A stretch of DNA of 23,655 bases from Tubiluchus corallicola (GCA_030141605.1 JAQGDQ010001837.1:1-23655), one strand, 5' to 3'; positions 8,930-18,315 are shown, numbered from the stretch's first letter. The notes: generated by a model not told the origin, from the sequence alone. Numbers and translations: made by a program.

Positions 8930-9345
8930 TAAGAACTTAGTTACTGGTAGGCGAACCCAACTAGTGAAGACATCACAACTGAACATAATCTTCAAACAGC
9001 AGAAAACTTCCACGAGCGTGTTGCACGTGTTTGCGAAAGTGAAAAAGAAGCGAGGAAGTACAGTGCTGTACAACATTGAGTGTAACATTCAAGTTTCACG
9101 CATGAGCTTTGGAACGTGTGCACTACGTCACAACTGAATAACATATGAACTCAGGGGTACAAGCACTTGTCTTTTGTGCAACGCATTTCCGAGATACAGG
9201 CGCTGTGTCCATCTAACTAGCGAATGGTGGAATCCATATTGCAGCGAAGAACTGGACGCGCTAGTGCAAACTCGCGTTTCTGTAGTCTTTCTCGTAAGTC
9301 ATTATTGAAAAAATTGTAAAATAAAGCTAAAAGTCCGTCAACATG
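8930..9345 (-). mobile_element. MITE family C, copy 2 (diverged, inverted)
   Basis: Read on the minus strand it follows C1 in order: AATGACTTACGAGAAAGA, AGTTCTTCGC, GAAATGCGTTGCA, GCTCATGCG, GTACAGCACTGTACTTCC, CACTTTCGCAAACACGTG and GTTGTGATGTCTTCAC. Clean TTAAAGGAA termini are not visible at either end, so this is an eroded or partial copy. The 64-codon frame across it is not conserved in C1. Confidence 0.65.
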
Positions 9346-9761
9346 CTGTTGACGTATTAACCCTACCCCACCCATATAGAATAACATCTAATGAGGGTCT
9401 AAACTCGCTAAATGAACGGATTATTCGCGGTGATTTTGAAATGAAAATATTGTTAATAATTTTTGCACAAAGGCAAGGCGTGTTTTTATGGCCCGCCTTG
9501 CAAAAGCGCTTCATAAAAAGTCGGTTGTGACAATTTCGTCAAAACGAAAAGACGGTTAAACTCTAATAAAAGCAACCTTGAAGTATTATTAGCTTTAAGC
9601 GCAGCGTTTGAAAAAATATTATTATGGCTTAATTTCATAACGATATCAAAAATAAGTTTAGTAAATTGCAAAAATTATAAATACAAAACCTCATTTTTCG
9701 CTTTTTCATTCTTTTACACTATACAGAGTTGGGGAATAAGTGAGAGAGAACAGGAGAGAAA

Positions 9762-9765
<4 letters not shown>
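9346..9765. other. No recognisable feature
   Basis: AT-rich spacer. A small perfect hairpin (8-bp arms CGTCAACA and TGTTGACG, 3-nt loop) sits at its left boundary, 9336-9354. No coding signal. Confidence 0.5.

Positions 9766-9852
<87 letters not shown>
9766..9852. repeat. (GA)n dinucleotide microsatellite
   Basis: About 87 bp of uninterrupted GA repeats, preceded by an impure GA-rich lead-in from about 9741. The open frames across it (alternating R and E, or S and L) are artefacts. Confidence 0.98.
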
Positions 9853-9854
<2 letters not shown>

Positions 9855-10540
9855 GAGGGAGCCTAAGATGTACCATTTGCCGGTGGATTGAACAAATTAA
9901 CATACGACTGAAGGCCTTACTTGATAATGGAAGTTAAACAACACCGAGTCTGTCATTAAATGAATGAGTGATCGCGAGGAACATTGTTTCTACACGGTTT
10001 CGTTTGCCATTCTGTTGGCAGATTATATACATACTTTCAAATGTACATATAAGTAAAAGAGAGAATTGTGATAACTTTATCTGAAAAGGTAAAATTGTTT
10101 GTGACACCTGTCAGCGTTCCGAAATGACAATCAAAGGTTTTACTTTGAATTTTGCCGACATTATAAAACGCTGCAATAAATTTTTATGATCATCTTCAAC
10201 GAGGTTCTCTTTCTTTGTGTGTTGCCTTAGTATAAAGCAGAACACAAAACTTTTATTCAAAAACGCGCATCAAATATGGAATAATACTAGCGAACAGTAT
10301 CTGGGTCAACGCGATATCTAAGTGTGCTGCTCTATGCAAGATGCCTTTGATATTGAGGAGTTTATATATTTCTTCTGTCCCAGTTTCAATTGTGATTCTC
10401 AATCTGATCAGAGCTGTCTTCACCGACGATGTATTGATGGTCTAATAAAGTATAATACACGCCCACGTAAAAGATAAAGACTCAATCGTAAGACGGTTTA
10501 TCTAAGTTGTGCATTTTAATTCTGACATTCACCAACATGT
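9853..10540. other. No recognisable feature
   Basis: Unassigned AT-rich sequence with no coding signal or second copy in the window. Confidence 0.5.
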
Positions 10541-10786
10541 TTAAAGGAAAAGCTAAGCAATTTTCAACTCTGGGTCAACACACTGAATCTCTTACAGTGG
10601 CACTGTACTTCCATTTTCGCTTTCGCAAACACATGCATCATGTTCGTGGAATATTTTTGCTGTTGAAAATTATGTTCGTTTGTGATGTCATCAGCATTTC
10701 GGCTCGCCTGCCGTTTATTAAGTTTTTCATTTATTATTTGTGAGAAACGTTTTCGTAGTATTATTGTTGTTAAAATGGGGTAGAGT

Positions 10787-11191
10787 CGGCGGCGGATTAT
10801 GATTTTATGGGCCTTAGGCTTGAGCTTGGAACGGGCCTTTTAAATGTTGCTACACTGTTGAGCTGACGTGTTTTTGTGGAGCTCTCGTCGGGCCCTTTGT
10901 GGTGCCCCCAGAAAAATTCGGAAACTGAAATTTTGAACTTAAACTTAAACTGTGTAAACGTGAATTGTGTAAACTTAAATTGTGTAAACTTGATTTGTGT
11001 AAACCCGATTTGAAATATAGTGACTGACTTTTGAAAAAAAATCTTTTTTCTATATTTTATTTTGGCGGGCCCCTTGCTCTTTTGTCAATTTTTTTTACAA
11101 AAAATTTTTTTTCCGTTTTATTTTGCCGGGCCCCTTTTGATCCCGGGCCTTAGGCTTCAGCCTATTCAGCCTATAGGGCTATCCGCTACAG
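10787..11191. mobile_element. hAT-type MITE inserted in MITE C3
   Basis: A 405-bp insertion bounded by 11-bp ends CGGCGGCGGAT and (reverse complement) CTGTAGCGGAT. Each differs at two positions from CAGTGGCGGAT, a common hAT-type terminus. It is flanked by the 8-bp direct repeat GGTAGAGT (10779-10786, 11192-11199), the duplication size of hAT transposons. The sequence resumes into the right end of MITE C as in C1. The interior is non-coding and contains repeated GGGCC-rich motifs (GGGCCTTAGGCTT at both ends, GGGCCCCTT twice). Confidence 0.8.
10951..11010. repeat. 15-bp tandem repeat, four units, within hAT MITE
   Basis: Four consecutive 15-bp units of the form TGTGTAAACNTNAAT/TGATT start at 10951, 10966, 10981 and 10996. 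They lie inside the hAT MITE. Confidence 0.9.
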
Positions 11192-11226
11192 GGTAGAGTA
11201 TAAAAAATCATCCTGTCTTCCTTTAA

Positions 11227-11750
11227 CAGAACTTGATACTTGCCTAACAGCTCTTTCTAAATCTCGAATGAGTTAATAATTAAAGTTTGAAGACAGTAAA
11301 AATCTAATTAAAATGACAGCGTACGTCGTGATCTATTTATTCTCAAACCAGAATAATTATGTCAACATTAACTGGAGTCTAGCACTTTGTGTTTAATGTG
11401 TTCAGTACCGTATAAAATTTACGCTTGTACTAAATTACATACGTAACGGTTGATACGACATATTTCACTTATTAGACAGATTATTACATTTTTAATTTTG
11501 CAGCAAATAGCACAAAGAGAATATAGTAAATAAATAAATAAAGTTTATTTGTCCTTGTAGGTTGCCAGTGTAAATGTGGTTTTTGGTAGAAAATCTATTT
11601 AGATTCTCGGCAGGTGTTGCACATAACAGTAATTAGTGTTTGTAGAAAAACTGTCTATGAAACGATAATACGTCACGTGGTGCACCTTAAATTAGTCCAA
11701 AATGTGTAAGACATGTTTGAATTGATTTTTTAGGCTACTGTACATGATGA
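11227..11750. other. Unassigned spacer with a possible retroposon tail
   Basis: Mostly featureless. On the minus strand, about 11525-11565 reads ACAAGGACAAATAAACTTTA followed by (TTTA)n, resembling the end of a LINE or SINE with an AATAAA signal and simple tail. A related string (CTACAAGAATAAATAAACTT, minus strand) lies at about 2660-2685. I cannot delimit an element. Confidence 0.3.
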
Positions 11751-12455
11751 TTAAGAAAAAGAACAAGTCACTCAGTATATTGAGTTTATTTTACTGTTAT
11801 CACTTAAACTGTTTGTGGTGTGCTAAAGGAAAGAACACGTCACTCAGTATGTTGGGTTTGTTTTACTGTTATCACTTAAACTGTTTGTAGTGTGCTAAAG
11901 GAAAGAACAAGTCACTCAGTATGTTGGGTTTATTTTACTGTTATCACTTAAACTGTTTGTGGTGTGCTAAAGGAAAGAACAAGTCACTCAGTATGTTGGG
12001 TTTATTTTACTGTTATCACTTAAACTGTTTGTGGTGTGCTAAAGGAAAGAACAAGTCACTCAGTATGTTGGGTTTATTTTACTGTTATCACTTAAACTGT
12101 TTGTGGTGTGCTAAAGGAAAGAACAAGTCACTCAGTATGTTGGGTTTATTTTACTGTTATCACTTAAACTGTTTGTGGTGTGCTAAAGGAAAGAACAAGT
12201 AACTCAGTATGTTGGGCTTATTTTACTGTTATCACTTAAACTGTTTGTGGTGTGCTAAAGGAAAGAACAAGTCACTCAGTATGTTGGGTTTATTTTACTG
12301 TTATCACTTAAACTGTTTGCGGTGTGCTAAAGGAAAGAACAAGTCACTCAGTATGTTGGGCTTATTTTACTGTTATCACTTAAACTGTTTGTGGTGTGCT
12401 AATGGAAAGCACAAGTCACTCAGTATGTTGTGTTTATTTTACTGTTATGACTTAA
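11751..12455 (+). repeat. 72-bp minisatellite derived from a MITE terminus
   Basis: Ten occurrences of CTCAGTAT start at 11771 and repeat every 72 bp through 12419, with very few differences between units. Each unit contains CTAAAGGAAAGAACAAGTCA, which corresponds to the terminal inverted repeat of MITE B, plus TTTATTTTACTGTTATCACT from its subterminal region. B2 carries one copy of this region. Because 72 is divisible by 3, an accidental frame with 24-residue repeats crosses the array. It is broken by a TAG near 11888 and a TAA near 12200. Confidence 0.95.
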
Positions 12456-12967
12456 ATTTAGAAAAATATGACAAAGAAATTTGCAAAAAACTGCCTATAA
12501 AGCATAAATTTAAAATATACTATCTCTGTATAGAAATTTTCACGCGTGGTGGTTGCTGCCATTCACTTGAAAATCGTGACGTAACTGGCGTACTTCGTGA
12601 CTTTTCGTAAGCGCATCGTAGATTTTCGTGCGCGTGCGCTGCTTAAACTAATTCAAACTTCTGCAGCTTACCTAATGTTCACGCAAAAATATTAGAAAAT
12701 TACCTATCCAACTTTTTTGCAAAAACTTATTATACTTTTGTTGAAGACTGACAGTGCGCTACTTTTCTTCAAAACGATTGACGTCATTGGTGGAAGAATG
12801 AGCGTTGAAAATGGGAGCCGCCCCCAAGCATGAAGTGATCGCGACTTTAAAGTGATTTTACTAATTACACGAGGCGCTTATTGCAGTTTTATTACTAAAT
12901 CCTTCTAACATTTTTCACGAACATTGAAATAAGCCTAACTTGCCAGAAGAGTTGGCCGTTCCTTTAA
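11751..12967 (-). mobile_element. TTAA-flanked MITE family B, copy 1, with expanded terminus
   Basis: On the minus strand it starts TTAAAGGAACGGCC (12967) and ends at TTAA (11751) in an imperfect terminus. The body (12456-12967) matches B2 in opposite orientation. Shared landmarks on the minus strand are GTTAGGCTTATTTCAATGTT, GCGCCTCGTGTAATTAGTAA, TCACTTTAAAGTCGC, CCAATGACGTCA and GAAAAGTAGCGCACTGTCA. The other terminus has expanded into a 72-bp tandem array. It has no coding capacity. Confidence 0.85.
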
Positions 12968-13339
12968 GCTCATTTTCAACCCTATTAATCCAGCAGATAG
13001 CACCATCTCATGATGCTTCTTTTTTCTTATCAATAGATGCCGTTACGTTCAGGACTGTACGTTGAGCATAATATACACTTACTGGTATTACTTACAGCGT
13101 TTATCATGCCATCTAGCGAAATGATTTCTAACTAACAGAATCTACTACACCTTTTTACCGTGTCCAGATTTTCGCGCACTGCTATATATTTTTTAGACAA
13201 ATAATTGGAATTGTTCAGCAAAATTTTAGTGTCAGAGAGCGTGTCTTGTTCATAATAGTAAAATCAGTGGCTGTAGAAGATTTATGGTAAATTTTTTTTA
13301 TTAAATGTCGCCCATGATGGATTTTTCAAAAAGTCTGTC
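12968..13339. other. No recognisable feature
   Basis: AT-rich spacer between MITE B1 and SINE copy 2, with no coding signal. Confidence 0.5.
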
Positions 13340-13836
13340 TTGTTGTTGTTGCCATCCTTCTGTCTCGGAAGACAATGGAATGTGCGCCAAGAGAGTCAGG
13401 TATTGTTCACATTGATGGAGCTGCAGCGTCGACTGTGGCTGAGCAGTCCGATCCTTGAACGTCTCCAAGGCGTACGCCTGGGCAAGGTGTATGGAGATCC
13501 TGAGTTGCCCAGACAACAGGAACCCCCTCTCTTCCTCCCTGGTGTAGTCCAAAGGAAAGCGGAGAGATACGTTTGGCACCAGGCTGGCTGCAGGAGCTGC
13601 CAGAGTCAGTGAGCATGCTGCACTGGTCCGCCTTCGCGGCTCCACTCCTGATTTGGAAGGTTTACTCCTCTACACATGACCCTTGGGTCACTTGACCTCC
13701 TCCGCCCTCTAGCCGTTGGCTGCTTGTACAGCTCCTCCGCCTAGTGTCGAGATACAGTGTGGGCATCCCGGAAGCCTACAGCACTTCTTATTCCTAGGCG
13801 GTCACCCATCCAAGTACTAACCAGGCTCTACGTTGT
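13340..13836 (-). mobile_element. 5S-headed SINE, copy 2 (5'-truncated within the 5S head)
   Basis: On the minus strand it runs from inside the 5S-like head (13836-13772, keeping the C-box region GGTTAGTACTTGGATGGGTG but losing the A-box) through the GC-rich body to CCGAGACAGAAGGATGG and a (CAA)n tail at 13340-13352. Body similarity to copy 1 is very high. Its C-box is closer to standard animal 5S than that of copy 1. The 114-codon frame on the minus strand switches frame relative to copy 1, which argues against coding. Confidence 0.85.
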
Positions 13837-13877
13837 ACTATTGCATTAAAGAAGAAGAAATGACAATTTGAAAGTAC

Positions 13878-14305
13878 GTGTCCCAAGAAAACTTTCCACA
13901 CAAAGTTATATTACTTAGCATTACGCTTACCGACTTGAAATATTTACGTAACTAGAAAAGAAAATTCTTATTAATTTAAAATGTGCCAACTGGTAAAATG
14001 TCTCACTGCATCCCAGGATGCACCACTGATTCACCAAAAACACATTGATTTACTGGCAATACAAAGTAATCTAAATTTTTGCTTCGTTAGCGAAAAGTAT
14101 GCTACGGATGCTCTGATTATTTTTTCAAACTTTACACAATGTTATCTAACTTTGTTTCAAACGATCTGCTGTCAAAATGGCGGCGCCTAACTGTCATCGC
14201 GGGAGTCTAAATTTACAAGTTTTACACAGTGTAACTCAAGTTCTGTAGGCAATAAGACAGCTTTCAAGTTAAGCTTTATTTATGAAGAATGTTTTCTTGT
14301 GCTTT
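13878..14305 (-). mobile_element. MITE family G, copy 3 (inverted)
   Basis: The reverse complement follows G2 in order from AAAGCACAAGAAAACATTC to GGAAAGTTTTCTTGGGAC. The ends are imperfect inverted repeats sharing CAAGAAAAC. The direct repeat AAAGTAC flanks it (13871-13877, 14306-14312) and may be the target duplication. The 69-codon frame at 13981-14190 is not conserved in G1 or G2. Confidence 0.75.
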
Positions 14306-14307
14306 AA

Positions 14308-14668
14308 AGTACAAGTCAAGCTGCTAGCCAAGCAGAAAGCAGTAAATGATTAGCAACAAAATTGCTCTCCCACCACCAAGTCCACAGTGAAATGCACTTT
14401 AGATAATTAGTTTTTACTACTTCGTTCTAAAACCGCGAAAGCTTCGTCGTAGTTCGTCAGTTTTGAAAAGAATTGACAACATCCAGGGAGCAGCTAGGCG
14501 AGAATGTTATCAAACAAGCGTGTGATTCGTCTTCCATTCAGGAAAAACTGTTTTCCAGTTTCACTCAGCGTAGAAGAATGAGAATGCCGTACATTGATTC
14601 ACTAGGTTGATATTAACGGAGATGCGAACAGATGTACACTTTTCTAAATTACAAACTACTCAATACAT
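14308..14668. other. No recognisable feature
   Basis: Spacer between MITE G3 and SINE copy 3, with no coding signal or second copy. Confidence 0.5.
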
Positions 14669-14961
14669 GTTGGTTGGCATCCTTCTGTCTCGGAAGACAA
14701 TGGAGTGTGCGCCAAGAGAGTCAGTTATTGATCACATTGATGGAGCTGCAGCGTCGACTGTGGTTGAGTAATCATTTCTAGGGCGCACGCCTGGGCAAGG
14801 TGTATGTAGATCCTGAGTTGCCCAGACAACAGGAACCCCCTCTCTTCCTCCCTGGTGTAGTCCAAAGGAAAGCGGAGCGATACGTTTGGCAACAGGTTGG
14901 CTGCTGGAGCTGCCAGAGTCAGTGAGCATGCTGCACTGGTCCACCTTCGGGACTCCACTCC
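14669..14961 (-). mobile_element. 5S-headed SINE, copy 3 (3' half only)
   Basis: Similarity to copies 1 and 2 starts at the shared 3' end (CCGAGACAGAAGGATGCCAA and a short tail near 14669-14675) and stops abruptly near 14961. The 5S head and the adjacent 250 or so bases are missing. Relative to the other copies it also has a small internal deletion near 14770-14780. This is a typical 5'-truncated copy. Confidence 0.85.
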
Positions 14962-15758
14962 TCAATGCAGGAATGTAAATTTTCCTGGCACAGCTTCACT
15001 AGATAATGCCACACGGTTAAATAATAATATGAGCGATGGAGACAGATGTACGCGTTTTCAAACTATAAGTTTCATTCGACATAGAGGAATACACTTTTCT
15101 CACTTGTGACAATGAAACCTGCAGCATTGTTATCGTTATTTTCTCAGAACTGTTCACTTTGGGAACTATTACACACACACAAACACACACACACACACAC
15201 GCACGCACGCACGCACACACACACAAAGGGATACTCAGTCGGACCGCTTTAATCATTTCTGACTCGAATGCGTTGAACAAGAAACTTAAAGGTATAAGCG
15301 AAATAAACGATCTTTAGGGACATCCTGTATTTGTATTTTCAGTTTTAAGTTGAATGTAGATTAATGACGCTTTTGCAAAGAAACAACTCTTAATGATGAT
15401 AGAAATGCTGTTGCCGTCACTGTAACATGTAATCACAAAACATGTCCGCAGGAGGGCGCCAATTAATAACCCATTAGTCACGTGACTCAGAGAAAATAGA
15501 GTAAAAACGACAGAAGAAGAGCGTGAGAAAAAAACTAACTCAGTCAACGTAATTATTCTTAAACTTTTTCACAGGAAACGAATTTTACGTGGCTCGACTG
15601 TCCAATTTTCTAAAAGGTGAGTCTCGTCTCCCCCTCCCCCTTATATTAACGTGACGTAAGTACAGCATGTATCAAGTGGCACAAAAAAGTGTCAACGTTT
15701 TTTCTCTATATTGTTAGTCACTATATTGTAAGAAGAAACTAATAGAATCGCTTGGAAA
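14962..15758. other. Unassigned sequence with a (CA)n microsatellite
   Basis: Contains the dinucleotide repeat at 15171-15225. A TTAAAGGTATAAGCG at 15286-15300 resembles a MITE terminus, but I found no partner end. No coding signal. Confidence 0.5.
15171..15225. repeat. (CA)n / (GCAC)n microsatellite
   Basis: An AC dinucleotide run with an internal block of GCAC units (about 15201-15214). The cysteine- and valine-rich frame on the minus strand is an artefact. Confidence 0.97.
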
Positions 15759-16268
15759 TTAAAGGAAAAGTCAAGCGTTCTAGGAGGTTAGGCTTATTTC
15801 AATGTTTAGAAAGATTTAGTCATAAACCTGCAATAAGCGCCTCGTGTAATTAGTAAAATCACTTTAAAGTCGCAATCAGTTCATGCTTGGACGCTCCCAT
15901 TTTGAATGAGCATTCTTCTTCCAATGACGTCATTCGTCTTGAAGAAAAGCAGCGCACTGTCAATCTTTCATCAAAAGTATAGTATGTTTTACAAAAAATT
16001 TTGTGATATTTTGTACGAACATTAGATAAGCTGCAAAAAGTTTGAATTAGTTTAAGCAGCGCGCTCATACGGAAAGCCACAACGCGCTTACGAAAAGTCA
16101 CGATGTCTCCCAGTTACGTCATGATTTTTAAGTGAATGCCGGCAACCACTGCGCCAGAAAATTTCTATTCTGAGTAGTGTATTTTAAATTTATACTTTAT
16201 AGAGAGTTTTTTGCAAATTTCTTTGTTATATTTCTCTAAGTTTAAGTGATAACTGTAACATAAACCCA

Positions 16269-16835
16269 TGAGAATGCGCATTTTCTCAGCTAAACTATGA
16301 CCTTTTCTCTAAAGGCTGTAAAGATAATAACGGTCATCCAATATTGCCGAATTGTAACTGTGGATTTCGATTTGAGTCTGTTGAACACTTTTTGTTGCAC
16401 TGCCCATTGTATCAACAAACTAGGGTTGTTATGTTTGATAAATTAAATGAAATACTTCTGCCCGAAAACCTTAATATAGCTGCCTTAGGAAATAATGATC
16501 TGTTGAAGTTGTTATTATTCGGTAAAGATGAATTTAACTATGTTGCTAACTGTAAAATATTCCAATGTATACATGATTTTATATTACGTACTAAACGCTT
16601 CCAGTAGTTTCTGTCTGATATGAAATGCATCAGTCTTAAATAATCGTACATTAATATTGTTTAACCGTCTTTTTCTACTAATGTCTAATGTAATCTTGTA
16701 GTAAAACTTGTCAGCTTGTGTAGTTATAGTCTATTCTTACTGTAAATGTTCTTGTAAATAGTGTATAAAGTCTGTTGGGGTGAGGATCCTAAATCATGTT
16801 GATCCAATCCTAAATAAATTATGTTTAAACTAAAC
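16269..16835 (+). mobile_element. 5'-truncated LINE inserted in MITE B2, with target duplication
   Basis: The 567-bp insert interrupts MITE B2 and is flanked by 13-bp direct repeats TAACATAAACCCA (16256-16268) and TAACATAAATCCA (16836-16848), which differ at one base. It holds a 111-codon reverse-transcriptase C-terminus, a 3' UTR of about 225 bp, and a terminal A/T-rich segment with CTAAATAAATTATG near 16810-16822. The stop codon TAG is at 16605-16607. Target duplication, 5' truncation and 3'-end retention together are diagnostic of target-primed reverse transcription. Confidence 0.85.
16272..16607 (+). pseudogene. LINE reverse transcriptase C-terminus with CCHC motif
   Basis: Counting from the first codon after the insertion junction, the fragment reads ECAFSQLNYDLF (residues 1-12), then a C-x-C-G-x7-H-x4-C motif. 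Cys28, Cys30, His39 and Cys44 sit in NCNCGFRFESVEHFLLHCP, followed by LYQQTR. This CCHC finger after a SxLNxxLF block is typical of the C-termini of many animal non-LTR polymerases. The catalytic domain is absent, so the fragment is inactive. It is open in frame right up to the junction (a TGA straddles it at 16269-16271). It has no ATG start of its own. Confidence 0.8.
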
Positions 16836-16878
16836 TAACATAAATCCAACATGCTGAGTGAGTTGTTCTTTCCTTTAA

Positions 16879-17042
16879 AACGGTGATGTTACAGACGCCT
16901 GTGTATAAACAATATACATTAACAACCAAAAGCCTTAGTTTATACGAAGCTCATTCCCTTCAAAGATTTTTCCAGAGATGCAGAACCAAATGTCAGGAAA
17001 AAATTTGCGTGTCACTATTGCTAAACATGTGTATAAGCACTT
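16879..17042. other. Short spacer
   Basis: Sequence between MITE B2 and the hexanucleotide/trinucleotide array, with nothing recognisable. Confidence 0.5.
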
Positions 17043-17224
17043 AGTAGTGGTAGTGATAGTGATAGTGGTAGTGGTAGTGGTAGTGGTCGTGGCAGTGGCC
17101 GTGGCCGTGGCCGTGGCCGTGTCAGTGGCAGTGGCAGTGGCAGTGGCAGTGGCAGTAGCAGTAGCAGTAGCAGTAGCAGTAGCAGTAGCAGTAGCAGTAG
17201 CAGTAGTAGTAGCAGTAGTAGTAA
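17043..17224. repeat. GTA/GTG/GCA trinucleotide-hexanucleotide array
   Basis: Successive blocks of (AGTGGT)n, (GGCCGT)n, (GGCAGT)n and (AGCAGT)n form about 180 bp of ordered variants. On the minus strand it follows GCAAATAAAGATTTT, the 3' end of the left arm of the inverted repeat, so it may have grown from a retroposon tail. Long frames of alternating A and V or A and T are artefacts. Confidence 0.95.
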
Positions 17225-17256
17225 AATCTTTATTTGCCATTTTAAAAACATTGACC

Positions 17257-18133
17257 ATTATAATAAAAGACAGACAATCAGTGTTAGTTCATATAAAAAA
17301 CATACACTGTTCTGGGCAAATGTGTCTGGTGCAAGTTAAACTATAAGTGCAACTAGAAATTCAAAAATAAAATATAAACTAGTTTAGTAAGGGTCTAGGA
17401 AAAATGAAATTATGATTTGAGTAAGTATGATCGTGTTCGTATGTGGGATATTCAAAACTTCTGCCTTACATTTTAACTAACTAAAAATCTACCCTGTCAC
17501 TTAACCCAGTATTTTACTTGATCCTCAATTTTTGGCAAAGGTAACATTTGGATGGAATTCCCTGTTATTTGAACAACCATATAAGGTAGTTGTTACATAA
17601 GCCTACAAACAATAACTTAGTGTTACTGCATCACTGAGACGCTTAAGCAAAGTTCAGTTATTCGGGTGGTCCCTAATGGTGCTTGTAATAATGAGCTTAA
17701 TCGCATTACTTCTTTGTGTGTTGGGAAGTGAAAACCGTTTAACTAATTACAATGACCTTATGTAATAATAACGAAAAGCGTAAACGTAAATATGGTTTTG
17801 TGCTCATTAAAAGTTTGCAGTAATTTTAGCTGATTATCAGGTACAGAGTAGCTAGTGAAGCGCCGCTCGTTATATTTGATAAACCATGCATGAATTACGT
17901 CATTTTCCTAATGAATCGTATTCATCTTTCTCATCTTGTACGTAGTTTTATGTATGTTGAAGTTTTGTTTAATATTGGAGTAAATTTTGCCCATAGCATG
18001 ACTGTAATTACATAGGCTACTCAATAGTATGTTAAATTTGTGTGGATTGCTGTTGCTCGGTGTCATTGTTTTTGAGGCTGTTGTTCTTGCTGTTATTGCC
18101 GTTACTGTTGTTGTTTGCTGTTATTGTTCCTGA

Positions 18134-18175
<42 letters not shown>

Positions 18176-18315
18176 GTTGTTGTTGTTGTTGTTGTTGCTG
18201 CTGCTGTTTGTATTGTTGCTGTTGCTCGGTGTCATTACTTTTGAGGCTGTTGCTGTTTTTATTGCTGCTGTTATTATTGTTGTTGTTACTGCTGTTGCCG
18301 TTCCTGTTGTTGTTG
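17257..18315 (+). repeat. Left arm of a large near-perfect inverted repeat
   Basis: The reverse complement of 20469-21565 matches this arm. From 17257 to 18060 the alignment has no gaps (left plus right coordinate is always 38822). My base-by-base comparison finds only two adjacent differences, AG against GA near 18014. Inside the trinucleotide part (18061-18315) the only differences are small unit-number changes, including one 24-bp insertion in the right arm. The single-copy part encodes no protein that I can see. Confidence 0.97.

Larger units (their letters stand above)
10541..11226 (+). mobile_element. TTAA-flanked MITE family C, copy 3 (interrupted by hAT MITE)
   Basis: Starts TTAAAGGAAAAGCTAAGC (10541) and ends CATCCTGTCTTCCTTTAA (11226). 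The two 9-bp ends, TTAAAGGAA and TTCCTTTAA, are perfect inverted repeats. The body shares the GCACTGTACTTCCATTTTCG, CTTTCGCAAAC, GGAATATTTTTGCTG and GTGATGTCATCA block with C1. It lacks the left half of C1, so it is an internally deleted form of about 273 bp once the hAT insertion and one target copy are removed. It has no coding capacity. Confidence 0.85.
15759..16878 (+). mobile_element. TTAA-flanked MITE family B, copy 2 (split by a LINE)
   Basis: Starts TTAAAGGAAAAGTCAAGCG (15759) and ends GTTGTTCTTTCCTTTAA (16878). Termini TTAAAGGAA and TTCCTTTAA are perfect 9-bp inverted repeats that include the TTAA target. Removing the LINE and one target copy leaves a MITE of about 540 bp. A perfect TGACGTCA palindrome sits at 15925-15932. 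Its body aligns with B1 (inverted) and with the shorter B3. The 80-codon minus-strand frame at 15859-16101 has no counterpart kept open in B1. Confidence 0.88.

Noticed and set aside
9740-9937. Arginine-glutamate repeat frame resembling RE-rich nuclear proteins
   Set aside because: It is the (GA)n microsatellite read as alternating R and E; the opposite strand is equally open as S and L.
10507-10743. 78-codon frame overlapping the start of MITE C3
   Set aside because: It crosses the MITE boundary and is not conserved in C1 or C2.
11751-12455. Regularly spaced direct repeats that could be mistaken for a CRISPR array
   Set aside because: Units are contiguous 72-bp tandem repeats with no unique spacers, in a eukaryotic MITE. 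There are no cas genes.
13301-13645. Open frames of 69-114 codons in the three SINE copies
   Set aside because: The frames switch phase between copies: the sequence after MEPRRRT joins different downstream frames in copy 1 and copy 2. The element also has a pol III-type 5S head. This is a GC-rich non-coding SINE body.
13981-14190. 69-codon frame starting with ATG
   Set aside because: It lies inside MITE G3, and the corresponding regions of G1 and G2 do not keep it open.
15859-16101. 80-codon minus-strand frame inside MITE B2
   Set aside because: It lies wholly in a non-autonomous MITE and is not kept open in B1 or B3.
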